64,000 nt of DNA from Cynocephalus volans. Lineage: Eukaryota > Chordata > Mammalia > Dermoptera > Cynocephalidae. The DNA lies in assembly GCF_027409185.1 (NCBI RefSeq), contig NC_084474.1, positions 89,457,005 through 89,521,004 of the forward strand, in the 5' to 3' direction. The number at the start of each line of letters is the position of its first letter. Within the stretch, counting starts at the first letter, position 1. The translations under genes were made by a program, and so were the position numbers. The notes below the pieces were generated by a model. It searched no databases, was not told the origin of the DNA, and worked only from the letters and a program-made list of their open reading frames with translations. This document shows positions 44,111 through 55,429 of the stretch, piece after piece.

Positions 44111-44239
44111 CTAACTCCCTGTGAAAAATCCCAGCTAGAGAAGAAATAACCACTTTCAAAAATTACTCAGAAAATAGTGACCAGAATAGAAATTCAGGTT
44201 ATGTCCTGATTTTCAGCTGGGCGTTCCCTTCCACCCTTC

Positions 44240-44345
44240 AATGAGGGGCAGTTTGTGTGCTGGTTAAGAATAGGCTTTGGGGCCAGGATGTTGGGGATTA
44301 TATTTGGACTCTCCACCTACTAATCACTGCAATTTTCTATCTTTT
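44240..44345 (+). mobile_element. MIR SINE 5' part, sense, cut by L1
   Basis: GTGTGCTGGTTAAGAATAGGCTTTGGGGCCAGGATGTTGGGGATTATATTTGGACTCTCCACCTACTAATCACTG is the tRNA-related half of MIR. It stops about where antisense L1 sequence begins. Confidence 0.55.
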
Positions 44346-44384
44346 TGGGGGGAGATGTTGATATGGATACAATGCCATATTCAT

Positions 44385-45920
44385 GCACCTGATAAAATAC
44401 AATAATTTTATTCAGACTTATCAAATATTACATATATTTGTTTTTGTGTGTATGCCTGCACTTATTTCTATAATTTTTTTACATGGGTAAATTTGTGTAT
44501 TCACCACCAGAGTTAAGATACTGAACAATTTCATCATCATAAGAATGCTTCATTTTGCTCTTTTATAACTATTCTGTAGCTCCTCTTTTCATCCTCTTTA
44601 CTTTTAAAAAAATTTTTATGAGGTACAATTTACCAATTTTCCTGTAACAAATTATGCTATTGGTGTCAAGTTTGAGAACACATTGCCTGTTTCTAGATCA
44701 TGAAGATTTATCCGATATTTTCCAATATTTTAATTTTATGCTTTACATTTAATCTTCACCCATTTTAAGGTCTCTTTCGTGCAAAGAGTGTGGTTTAGGG
44801 TGAGGTTCTTTTTTTTGTTTTGTTTTGTTTGCCTGTTGATGTCCAATTGCTAATTCCTCCATTAAACTGTTTTTTTTTTTTTTTTTCCTCTGTCAAAAAT
44901 TGAGGATATTTGTGTGGTTCTATTTCTAGGTCTTCTATTCTGTTTCATTTATCTATGTGATCATGTCCCTGTTAATGCCACATTATCTTGATTATATTAT
45001 CTACATAGTAAGATTTAATACTGAGTACAGTAATACTTCCCACTTTATTCTTTGTTAGGTTTGGTTTAGCTATTTTAGGCTTGTGCCTTTCCATATAAAC
45101 CTAATAATAATGTTGTTTATGTCTACAAAAGTTCTTGCTGTGATTTTTGTAGGAAATGTATTTAATCAGAAGATGAATTTGGGGATAATAGGTATCTTTA
45201 TTAATTTGAATGTTCCAAACCAGGAATATGTTATTTCTTTCAATCTATTTAGATCTTCCTTGATTTCTTTCATTAGCATTATATAATGTTCAATATAAAA
45301 ATGCTGTATATTTTTAGGTATACATATATATTTAATTTTATGTGAATCAATTGTAGTTATAATGAATATTGAATTTCAGTTTCTGCATTTTTGTTAACAT
45401 ATAGAAATGTGATCAATGTTTGTGTATTGATCATATATCCTACAGTTTGAATTCACTTATTAATTATGGGGAAAAATTGTAGATTTCTTAAGATTTTTCT
45501 ATGTAAAAAATTATATCATCTGAAAATAAGACGATTTTATTTCTTCCTTTCCAATTCGTGTACCTTTTATTTTTTCTTGCCTTACTGCAGTGTTTAAAAC
45601 TTCCAGTAATATGAGGAGTAAGACTGGTAAGAAAGGACATCCTTGCCTTTTTTGCCTTGTTCTGGATCTAGGGGGAGATTATTCTGTCTTCTACAGTTAA
45701 AGATGATATTAGCTGTAGATTTTTTGTAGATGTTATTTTATCAAGTTGAGGTAATTCTCCACCATTTTTGACTTGTTGAGCATTTATGCCATGAGTGGGT
45801 GTTGGATTTTGTAAGGTGCTTTTATCTATGTCAATTGATAGGATCACACAATATGATCATGTACCTTGTAGATTCTTGTCTACTTTTGTGGATTGTTGTT
45901 CCAATGAGATTTTAGAGCCT
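44385..45920 (-). mobile_element. Old L1, antisense, ORF2 and 3' part
   Basis: The first 250 bp resemble an L1M-type 3' end in reverse (TTTTATGAGGTACAATTTACC). Then reverse-complement ORF2 blocks follow: TTCCCACTTTATTCTTTG, ATCTTCCTTGATTTCTTTCATTAGC, CCTTGCCTTACTGCAGTG, AAGAAAGGACATCCTTGCC, AGATGATATTAGCTGTAG and CATTTATGCCATGAGTGGGTGTTGG. Decayed and non-coding. It is older than the neighbouring L1 at 51965. Confidence 0.75.
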
Positions 45921-46214
45921 TTGTGGTGTCATTTTACATTTTTATAAAATGTGGCATTTTTGGACATCCTTGCTGGATTAATAGGATGTCCTGTGGGAGA
46001 AAAAGGAGTTTCACCAGCCAAGTCAGATGTCTCCAGTTGGGGAAGTGGACTCTCAGGCCCACAAATAAAAAGAGGCTTTCCAGAGTGTGCTGTTTATTTG
46101 GCTGTCTTGTCTCTTTTTCCAGATTCACCTGCTTAACCTGATATCACCTGGTAGGAAAGGAAAATTACTTCTACAAATGTTTTGTGGACACTATTTGTCC
46201 AAGTGTGAGCTAAA
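45921..46214. other. Unassigned interval
   Basis: Contains AATAAAAAGAGGC at about 46064 and a CTGTCTTGTCTCTTTTTCCAG stretch. It could be an LTR end, but its partners are not found. Confidence 0.35.
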
Positions 46215-46640
46215 TGTATAATGCCACAAAACTGAGAAGGTATCTTGAGACCAAAAACAAAGCAGGCCACTGCATACAGTTTACAAGGAATTTATTATTA
46301 TTGAAAAATAAGTTACTTACAGGGAACGGATCTGGTGGAGTATCAATCCAGGTTATGCACAGAGCTTTCTCTGCAACACCGGGGGGAGGAAAAGGGGGGA
46401 AGTTGAAGTTTATCAGGGACTTAGAGACAAAAGTGGAGCTATGCCAAAGAGAGAAAGTCTGCAGAAGTGGAAGATTCCCAGGTGCCTCACAGCTACTTGT
46501 TGCTTATCCTTGGGGTTGCTGGAGTCACTCCTTTTATCTTATAGAAACATAGCATTCCATTCCTTTCCTTTCCTCAGTTTCTAAGCAACCTGTGTAGGGG
46601 AAAGATTGTAACTATTGAAGTCAGAGCTCTAAAAGCCATG
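46215..46640 (-). mobile_element. Possible LTR, antisense (weak)
   Basis: On the minus strand an AATAATAATAAATTCC signal (around 46296) is followed by a T/G-rich downstream region like an LTR R-U5 part. The segment before it holds a C/T-rich promoter-like area. No defined ends were found. Confidence 0.3.
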
Positions 46641-47397
46641 AGAATGGAGTGAGTTCTTACTGGTATTCTTACATTATTTCATATATTAACTTCAATGTTT
46701 CCACAAGATGACTGTCTAGGGAGAAAATAGAATACTGCTTTGCAAGAGCAAGTAATTCAAATTTATTCATATAGCAGTAAAGTGAGTGAGGCAATGATGG
46801 ACATTACCGGGGCCATTTGGTGAAACTAAAATTGCACAGCCATTTTCTGGCTATTTGGTTAACACTGACTACTGAAATAGGAGTTTATTTTGATTCAAGT
46901 GATATTGCTGGAATCCAAGTCTGAAAATTTATAGGATAAATTATGAATCTCTTTTTCATTTTGTAATTATCAAATTGTCAGCTAATGCCTGCTAATAAGC
47001 AGAAATATTGAATAATAATGAGATATTTATTTTATTTGTACACTCTTAGTTTTGGCATTTTGTATCTTATATAGAATAATTAGCACAAGACTTCTGACAA
47101 AGAAAAGCAAAAATAATTTAATTAAATAATTTCTCAATTTAGCAAGTTAATGCTCAAAATAGCAAATGTAAGAATTTGGTTTACTTTCTCCAGTCCTAAC
47201 AGAGAAAGGATGTAACTTACCAAAACTTGTTTAAAGACTGCTGCATTCTAGAATGACCATTTTCATTTATGACTGTAGGGAATTAGAGATGTTTCTGTTT
47301 TAAAAATCTGTGGCAAAAACTGTGCATTATAATCCTCTCTATAAAATTCATGCAGCACATCAGCATAGTGATACTCTGAGAAATCTTTTGACTATCA
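46641..47397. other. No gene seen; unassigned DNA
   Basis: AT-rich. Nothing recognised. Confidence 0.45.
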
Positions 47398-47530
47398 TTG
47401 TTATTTTTTGTTGTAACACAGTTGATTGTACATATCTGTGGGGTACAGCATCGAATGTCAATACCTGTGTGCAGTATATGATGTTCAAATCAGGATAATT
47501 AGTATATTCAATATTATGCAATGCAATCGA
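47398..47530 (-). mobile_element. L1 3' end fragment, antisense
   Basis: GTTGTAACACAGTTGATTGTACATATCTGTGGGGTACAGC...TGATGTTCAAATCAGGATAATTAG is the reverse complement of the last part of an L1MA-type 3' UTR. Only about 130 bp remain. Confidence 0.7.
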
Positions 47531-47794
47531 TTTTTTTGTCCCTTTATCAATTCTTATTTTAACTGTATTTTAAGTGTAACATCTGCTAGTTACTGAAGAA
47601 AATAGGACATGGAGTAATTGGAATGAAAAACAAAAACAACAACAAAAAAAAAACAAGCAAAGAATCTTGGTAAACAGTGGCAAATTCTGCTTTACGATGT
47701 TTTCTGTTGACAAAGATGCCTTACTGTTTCCTTCATTGAGACTACACTTTAGACAGGCTTCTTCCTGACTCTAGTAACTAACCTTCCTTTTTAA

Positions 47795-48857
47795 AGAGGA
47801 TTTATTTTATTTTATTTTTAAATTGAAATATATGGATTTTACATATTTATGGCATACAGAATTATATTCCAATGCATGTATACAATGTACAGTGATCAAA
47901 TCAAGGTAGTTAGCAAATTCATCTTGCAAAAATTTATCATTTCTTTGTGATGAGAACACATTTAAGCTCTTCTTTTTTAGCCATTTGACAACACATGATA
48001 AATTATTATTAACTGTAAATGACTACCCCTACTGTGTGCCAATAGAATTTATTTTTCCTATCTAGCTGTAATTGTGTGTCCATTAACTGACTTCTCACTA
48101 TCCTGCCTCCTGCTTCCCCTTTCCCACCTATAGTAACCACAATTCTACTGTCTACTTTTAAAAGTTCAAACTATTACTATTATTATCATCATTTTGAACT
48201 CCCACAGTGAACATTGTGGTATTTCTCCTTCTGTGCCTGGTTTATTTAATTTAACAAAATTTTCTCCAGGCTCATTCATGCTGCTGTGAATGGTGGAATT
48301 ACATTCTTTTTTTTTAATGGCTCAGTAGTATTTCATTATGTATATATACCACATTTTCTTTATTCGCACATCCTTAAATGTCCATTTAGTTGTTTCCACA
48401 TCTTGGTGATAGTGAATTAAGCTGCAGTAAACATGGGAGTGCAGGTATCCCTCTGATATGTTGGTTTCCTTTCCTTTGGGTATGTACCCAGTAGTGGGAC
48501 TGCTGGACCTTAAAGTAGTTCTTTTATGTAGTTGTTCGAGAAACCACCATACTCTTTTTCATAAGGGCTGTACTAATTTACAGTCCCACCAACGATGTAT
48601 AAGAGTTTCCCATTCTCCACTTTTGCTGTTTCCCATCTCACTAGCATTTGTTATTTTCTTTTTGATAGTTGCCAATTTCACTGTGGTGCACTATCTTGGT
48701 GTGTTTTTTGATTTGCATTTCTCTGATGATTAGTGATGTTGACCATATTTTCATATAGCTATAGGCCATTTGTATGTCTTCTTTTGAGAAATATCAGTTC
48801 CTTTGCCCAGTTTTAAATCATATTATTATTATTTTTACTATTGAGTGGCTTTTCTTT
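47795..48857 (-). mobile_element. L1 3' end, antisense (L1MA-type)
   Basis: Begins at a T-rich tail, then 3' UTR in reverse (TGGATTTTACATATTTATGGCATACAG...TGATCAAATCAAGGTAG), then ORF2 end in reverse: GGCTCAGTAGTATTTCATTATGTATATATACC, TTGGGTATGTACCCAGTAGTGGGA, ACAGTCCCACCAACGATGTATAAGAG and TTTGATTTGCATTTCTCTGATGATTAGTGATG. It ends where an LTR begins. Non-coding. Confidence 0.9.
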
Positions 48858-48859
48858 AG

Positions 48860-49343
48860 AAAAGTTGTAGTTGTAAATTCTTCCTCTGCTCCTTTGACAT
48901 ATATGTCCATCTTTTAAAAACTGCTTGCCAGTTTTACAATCAAGGAATGTCTTTCTCAAGGATCCCGGAGCCATCCTTTAAAAATATAATCATCAAGGAA
49001 GATAATGCCCCTCTCTTCCAGTCTCTGCCAAAGAGTAGAAGCCTAACTTTGGTGGGTGCCAACTAGAAAACACAGAAGGTCTAATCACCGATAAAACTAC
49101 TTGAAAACTCAGGAAATAACTCACTGTGTTCAACACATTCTATTCACCAAGCTCCCTCTTAACATCCTCCAGTACTTTTCCATTAGATCACCCCAGCCCT
49201 CAAATACCCTCCCATCCTTTCTTTCATCCTTTTGTTGCAGAGCTGAGATTACACTTTGCTCTGGTCCATCTCCCTTACTGCAATAGCCTTGAATAAAGTA
49301 TTTCTTGACATTTAACTTTGTCGAGTGAAATTTTTGCTTTGAC
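48860..49343 (+). mobile_element. ERV-type LTR, sense, abutting L1
   Basis: Near its start, CTCTGCTCCTTTGACATATATG; later CAATCAAGGAATGTCTTTCTCAAGG, a CATTAGATCACCCCAGCCC block, GCTGAGATTACACTTTGCTCTGG, AATAAAG at 49291, and TTTAACTTTGTCGAGTG...TTTGCTTTGACA at the end. The order and polyadenylation signal fit a solo class I LTR. The same 3' end recurs in reverse at 54081-54175. Exact left end uncertain. Confidence 0.65.
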
Positions 49344-50601
49344 ACTACTGATCTATTTTTGTCCCAGTCTTATTACCACAAAATCTAGACAAATAAATAT
49401 TAGAGTTGGATTCTAGGGGTCAGACTAGGGTAGGAAAACAAGAATAAGCAGAAAGATAATAAAGGACTAGGTGAAGTATTTGTGAGAAAACTGAGGAAGT
49501 AGGAGCCAGGGAAATGAGCTATCACTACTTTTCAAAGAGTAGGAGCCAACTCAGAAGTGAAGAATCAGGGCAGGCCAGAAACTAGTAAGAAGGGTCTAAA
49601 TGATAGTTTGAGCAAATAACATCTCCATCTCAGAAGAAGAATTTTTTAAACAGCAAATTTAAGAATTTGGCTTATCTTCAGTACAGATACTTTCTATGGT
49701 GTTTCTTTCCTCCTATCTTGACCTCTAATTCTGGTGAGTAATCATGGCTGACCATGTTGTAGTAATATTGTAGGAAATGTGTGTGTTGAGATTTCTTAAA
49801 AATTGAAGATCAAGGCAGACAGGCAGGCAATTTTGGAAAATTCTTGGAGAGATAATATAGAATCCTAGGCATTACTGATTTGATGTTTTATCAACTTTTT
49901 TTTGTCATCAGAGCATTTCTGTGAGAACAATTGGATTTCAAGCTGAGTTAATGGTTTTTATAAGCAATGCAAAAAGTTAATATTGTTTCATTATTGCTAT
50001 ACTTAATTCAGTTCAGGTTCTATAAAAATATGTAAAGTTTTACTAATGTTGGCTATTTTTGCTTTGTTTTCTGAGGAATATTGCAATGGAAACTTGCAAC
50101 TGAGACTTTAAATGTCCCCTAAGACATTTCACAGTGTGTTGCTCTCTTTTTCTCTCACCCTTTCTCTGTGTGTGTGTGTGTGTGTGTACACACACACACA
50201 CACACACATATGAAAGGGGTATACTTCTTACAGAAAACAAAATTTTAGAAATGATTGTTAAAATAGAAAGAGCTAGTAACCATCATTATGGCCAGCTTTG
50301 AGAGTCAGTATTATCATGGAACCATAGAGCTTCTATGATTGGTCAAAGTTTTACTGCTACAAGTGAAATAAATACTGAAATAAATACTGAAGGGCTTTAG
50401 GGATATCATGGTTGGGAAAATTTATAATAAATTATTTTCTTTCTCCTTTCCTATATATATATATGTCTATCTTGCTCCATCAACAGATTGCATTGATTTA
50501 TTTTACATAAATTAAGCTATCTAATGCAAAGTCTTTAATTCAACATAAATGGAGCACCTACTATAAATTTAATACTTTATTTGAAATTCTGCATCAAGTC
50601 T
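49344..50601. other. No gene seen; unassigned DNA
   Basis: No supported gene. Contains the TG/CA palindrome at 50167 and a short tandem (AAATAAATACTG twice, about 50367-50390). Confidence 0.45.
50167..50208. repeat. Perfect 42-bp palindrome (TG)10TA(CA)10
   Basis: Ten TG units, then TA, then ten CA units: each strand reads the same 5' to 3'. It can fold as a hairpin or cruciform, and both halves are Z-DNA-prone dinucleotides. Confidence 0.95.
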
Positions 50602-50612
50602 AATAAGCCACA
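50602..50612 (+). repeat. Target-site duplication of L1, left
   Basis: AATAAGCCACA, identical to 51847-51857, flanking the 5'-inverted L1. Confidence 0.8.
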
Positions 50613-51447
50613 GGCCATTTGTATGTCTTTCTTTGAGAAATCTTAACATTCTCAAACTTTGAGAAATGTCTTTTCAGCTCCTTGGCCTGTTTTTTTATTT
50701 GGATTATTTGTTTTTTTACTGTCAAGTTGTTTGAATTCCTTGTATATTCTAGATATTAATCCCTTGTCAGATGTATAATATGCAACCATTTTCTCCCATT
50801 CTGTAGGTTGTCTTTTCACTCTGTTGATTGTTTCTTTTGATGTGCAGGTAGATGAAAAAATGTTCAACATCACCAATCATCAGGAAAATGTGCATCAATA
50901 CCACATTGAGGTACTATCTTAACCCAATTAGACTGGCTATTATTGAAGAGACAGAGAATAACAAATGCCAACAAGGATGCAAAGAAAGGGGAACCTTGCT
51001 ACACTGTTGGTGGGACAGTAAATTAGTACAACCATTACAAAAAACAGTATGGATGTTTCTCAGACAACTACAGGTAGAACCACTGTACAATCCAGCAATT
51101 CCACTAGTACATATATATCCAAAGGAATGGAAATCATCGTGTTGAAGGGATACTTGCATTCCCATCATCATCACAGCTCTATTTACAATAACAAAGTTGT
51201 AGAACCAACCCAAATGTCCACAGATGGATGACCAGATAAGGAAAATGTGGAATATATACAAAATGGAATACTATTCAGCCATAAAAAGAATTATATTCTG
51301 CCATTTGCAGCAACATGGATGAGCATGAAGTACATTAGATTAAATGAAATAAGCCAAGCACAAAAAGAGAGATACATCATGTCCTCATTCATATGTGGGA
51401 GGAAAGAGAGAGAGAGAGAGACAGAGAGAGATTGAGAGAGAGAGAGA

Positions 51448-51515
<68 letters not shown>

Positions 51516-51846
51516 GAAGGAAGGAAGGAAGGAAGGAAGGAAGGAAGAAAGAAAGGAAAAAAGAAATGAACAATTACAATAATACATTGAACTTTCAGAA
51601 GGAGAGAACAAATCTATGGTCACTAGGGGTGTGAAAGAGGGAGGAGGAGGAGTATTGGTCACAAAGAATAATTACAATTTGTAATGATGAGCATGTTAAT
51701 AATACTGATTTGATCATCACATATTGTACACAAGTACTGATGATCAACTCTGTACCCCATAAATATATATAATCGATTATGTTTCAATTGTAAAAAAAAC
51801 AAAAAAAACAAAAAACCTGCATGTCTTTGTAAAAAAATGAAATTAC
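50613..51846 (+). mobile_element. L1 with 5' inversion, target repeats and two A-tracts
   Basis: 50613 to about 50847 is the reverse complement of L1 ORF2 (CCCTTGTCAGATGTATAATATGC, TCTCCCATTCTGTAGGTTGTC). From about 50845 the sense strand follows (GATGAAAAAATGTTCAACATCACC, ACACTGTTGGTGGGACAG, ATGGAATACTATTCAGCC), through a 3' UTR with a long GA-rich microsatellite to ATAAATATATATAATC. The ORF2 end is broken by inversion and stops. After the first A-rich tail (51793-51826), about 15 bp (CCTGCATGTCTTTGT), a second A-rich run and then the right target copy follow. The 11-bp duplication bounds the whole structure. Confidence 0.9.
51401..51568 (+). repeat. Purine microsatellite GA/GAAA/GGAA in L1 3' UTR
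   Basis: (GA)n at 51405-51448, (GAAA)n to about 51514, (GGAA)n to about 51546, then mixed GAAA. It replaces the short 'ggagctaagagagaaag' purine stretch of the L1 3' UTR, seen unexpanded at 58758-58790. Phenylalanine/serine-rich minus-strand frames here are artefacts. Confidence 0.95.
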
Positions 51847-51857
51847 AATAAGCCACA
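51847..51857 (+). repeat. Target-site duplication of L1, right
   Basis: AATAAGCCACA, perfect match to 50602-50612. Confidence 0.8.
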
Positions 51858-51964
51858 TGCTCTTCAAGGAATTTAGCCCTTGTTCCCTCACAAATATTTT
51901 GCCTGGTTCTTTCACTATTATCACTCAGCCTACTTTTGTTTTACTACCCTAATCTAATCCTAGA

Positions 51965-54080
51965 ACCCAACTTCTTAACATATATTTTTTTTGCTGAAAC
52001 ATAATTGATTATACAAATTTGTTGGGTACATAGTTGAATATCAATACATGTGTAATATATGTGATGATCAAATCATGATAAATAGTGTATTCATCATTAC
52101 AAAAGATAATCATTGTTTGTGACCCCTAACTGATTTATCACGAATCCTCCTAATCCCCCCTTCTTCCTCTAGTAAACATAGTTCAGCATATTATTGTGAT
52201 TGTTCATTCTTTCTTTCATTTCTTTCTTTCTTATCTATTTATTTATTATTTTAGCTACCATTTAGGAATGAGGACATGCGGTATTTTTCTTTCTTTGCCT
52301 GGCTTATTTCACTTAACATAATTTTCTCTAAGTTCATCCATGTTGCTGAGAATGGCAGAATTTTACTCTTTTTAATGGCTGAGTAATAGTTCATTGTGTA
52401 TATATACCATATTTTCATTATCTAGTCATCCACAGATTGGTTCCATGTCCACGATATTGTAAATAGAGCTGGCATAAACATGGAAGTAGAGGTATTCCTT
52501 CAACCTGATGATTTACATATCCAGTAGTGGAATTGCTGGATTGTATGGTGATTCTATCTGTGGTTGTTTGAAAAACTCCATAATGTTTTCCATACTGACT
52601 GCATAATGTACAGTCCCACCAACAGTATAGGAGGATTCCTCTTTCTCTGTGTGCTCGCCAGAATTTGTTATTCTCTGTCTTTTGATAACAGCCAGTCCAA
52701 CTGGGGTGAGATGATATCTCAACATGGTTTTGCTTTGCATTTGCCTGATGCTTAGTAATGTTGAGCATTTTTTTCATGTACCTGTTGGCCATTTGTTTGT
52801 CTTCCTTTTAGAAATGTCTACTCAGCCTCATTTGCCCATTTTTTAATTGGATTATTTGGGTTTTTTTTTACTAAGTTGTTTGAGTTTCTTGTCTATTCTG
52901 GATATCAATCCATTGTCAGATACATAGTTTACAAATATTCTTTCCCATTCTGTAAGTTGTCCTTAACTCTGTTGATTGTTTCTTTCTGTGCAGAAGCTTT
53001 TTAGTTTGATGTAATCTCATTTGTTTATTTTTTCTTCTGTTGCCTGTGCTTTTGGGGACTTTTTCATAGTCTTTGTCCAGACCTCCATTTTGAAATGTTC
53101 CACCTATGTTTTCTTTTATTATTTTTATAGTTTCAGGTCTTATAGGTTTTATAGTTTCAAGTTTTTAAATCTTTAATCCATTTTGAATTCATTTTGGTAT
53201 GTGTCAAGAGTTATGGGACAGTTCAATTCTTTTACAATAAATGTTGTAAAAGGCTGTCCTGTCTCCAATGTTATGTTCTTGGTGCCTTTGTGTAAGATCA
53301 GCTGGCTGTAAATATGTGGATTGATTTCTGGATTCCGGATTCTGTTACATTGGTCCATGTTTCTGTTTTTATGCTGGTAGTGTGCTGTTTTGGTTACTAC
53401 AGCTCTGTAGTATAATTTGAAGTCAGATAGATAGTGTAATGTCTCTGCTTTATTTATTTATTTACTTTTTGCTCAGGATTTCTTTGGCTCTTTGGGGTCT
53501 TTTGTTGTTTCATATGAATGATAAGATTGTTTTTTCTATTTCTGTGAAGAATGTCTTTGGTATTCTGATAGGAATTGCAATGAATCTGTTGATCACTTTG
53601 GGTAGAATGGACATTTTCACAATATTAATTCTTCTGCTCCAAGAGCATGGAATGTCCTTCCATCTTTTTGAGTCCTCTTTAATTTCTTTCATCAGTGATT
53701 TACAGTTCTCATTGTAGAGATCTTTCGATTCCTTGATTAAGTTATTCTTGGGTATTTCAGTTTTTTGGTAGCTATTGTAAATGGGATTGCTTTCTTGATT
53801 TCTTTTACTGCTAGTTTGTTGCTGGAATATAAAAATACTACTGCTTTTTGTATATTGATTTTTTTATCCTGCTACTTTACTGAATTTATTTATGAGCTCT
53901 AAAAGTTTCTTGAAAGAATATTTAGATTTTTCTATGTATAGGATCTGCCATCTGCAAATAGGAACAATTTCACTTTGTCTTTTTTAAAATTTGGATGTTC
54001 TTTATTTCTTTCTCTTGCCTTATTGCTCTGGATAGTACTTCCGATACTATGTTAAATAGGCCAACTCCTCAATATTGATT
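51965..54080 (-). mobile_element. L1, antisense, 3' end plus C-terminal half of ORF2
   Basis: About 2.1 kb collinear. It runs from the 3' UTR in reverse (GTTGGGTACATAGTTGAATATC) through ORF2: GTACAGTCCCACCAACAG, CCCATTCTGTAAGTTGTCC, GATGTAATCTCATTTG, GGTCCATGTTTCTGTTTTTATGC and TTTACAGTTCTCATTGTAGAG. The minus frame at 53692-53510 keeps an L1 ORF2-like stretch ([20 protein letters not shown]). Stops and frameshifts break the rest. It is truncated at 54080, where an LTR fragment begins. Confidence 0.92.
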
Positions 54081-54175
54081 TGTCAAGTTTTTGTGAGAAT
54101 AAGACTGGAAGAAAAATACATCAAAGCAAAAATCGTACTGGACAAAGTTAAACAGGCAAGGAAATCACGTAGAGG
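54081..54175 (-). mobile_element. LTR 3' end fragment, antisense
   Basis: TGTCAAGTTTTTGTGAG, AATACATCAAAGCAAAAATCG and CTGGACAAAGTTAAACAGGCAAGG are the reverse of the R-U5 end of the LTR at 48860-49343 (compare CAAAGCAAAAATTTCACTCGACAAAGTTAAA there in reverse). Only about 95 bp are kept. Confidence 0.65.
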
Positions 54176-54214
54176 AATAAAATCATTATTTTATTATTAT
54201 TTAAAAATAAAACT

Positions 54215-54305
54215 ATTTTTTTCTTATGGAATCTGAAGGCCAGGAAGTTCAAGTAACTTGTTCAAAATAACAACAGAAAGTAGCAGAACTATGATTTTAA
54301 CCTCG
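54215..54305 (-). mobile_element. MIR SINE core, antisense
   Basis: GAAGGCCAGGAAGTTCAAGTAACTTGTTCAAAATAACAACAGAAAGTAGCAGAACTATGATTTTAACC is the reverse of the MIR core. Confidence 0.55.
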
Positions 54306-55429
54306 TTCATTTAATTTAAAATTTAGGAACTAGGCCATGTTTTAAAATTTTGATCCTTCTTTTGTGTGATTGAGGAAGTTAAATGCATTGTGCTTATATT
54401 TTCTACTTACTTATACCAAAGCACTCATTTGGAAATGATTTAATAATATGTATACTTAAAATGAAAATTAAGAATTTAAATGAGCATATGTTTCATTGAG
54501 ATATTGAGATTTATAGGACAAAGTTTGTGGCTAATAAATTACATACAATCAATAGATTGCTTGAGTGATTATTGGGAAAAGAGAGAAAATGTGTATTTAT
54601 CTGATACATATTAATTCCCTGCATGTTGTTTGCACCATGGTAATTGCTATGCATAAATAAATAGCAATACCAGGCATTCAAGATGGGTGGCCACCAAGAG
54701 AAAGGTGTGGTTGAAGATGGATTGGTTAAGACCAATAGCAATTAATCAAGAGCTAAGAGTTATTGCACAGCATAGGTCCTATCAGGATTGGTGATCACAA
54801 CTCCAAGCAAAGAAAACTCAGCCACATTTTGTTCACTTTCAACATTGTTTCTTGGCCCATCGAGTTTTTCTTCAAAGAGAATGATAAAACAACAGCAACA
54901 ACAACAAGCTTCTATATTCCTCCTTAGCTTCTTTAACTTGTTGTCCCAATATTAAGAAAAAAAGAGGTCACTTTTAATATTCAACCATGGAAGCTTCCTG
55001 AACACTGCAGATGATAGGAATGTCTTTTTCCATGGAAGAATTCCTGCAGTTGTACCTCAAATCAAAATTTATCATTCAATTACTCTTTTTCAACAAATTA
55101 CTTATTTAATACACGTTGCTGAGCATGCCTACTTTATGCCAGAAGAGGTAGCTGAATAAGGAAGCAGAGAAGTGCATTTTCAATAAAAAGTGTATTATAA
55201 GCAAAGACATGCACATGTTGGATATACACATTATGGGCTGAGGAACACAACAGTAGGATGGGTCAACTCTTCATGGGAAACCCAGGAAGGCTTCAGTGTA
55301 AATGTAATGCATCTCAAGGAAGCTGGAATTAAACATAGGGATTTAAGAATGTTTATTAGAATAAAGCAAATTGAAATATCCAGAAGGCTTCATGATAAGT
55401 GTATAGGTTACTTGTACTTATTATAATTA
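54306..55429. other. No gene seen; unassigned DNA
   Basis: AT-rich. A short CAA repeat is at 54891-54908. Nothing else is recognised. Confidence 0.45.

Noticed and set aside
51291-51662. Minus-strand frames rich in Phe/Ser/Leu and plus-strand frames rich in Glu/Lys/Arg
   Set aside because: They are translations of the GA/GAAA/GGAA microsatellite in an L1 3' UTR.
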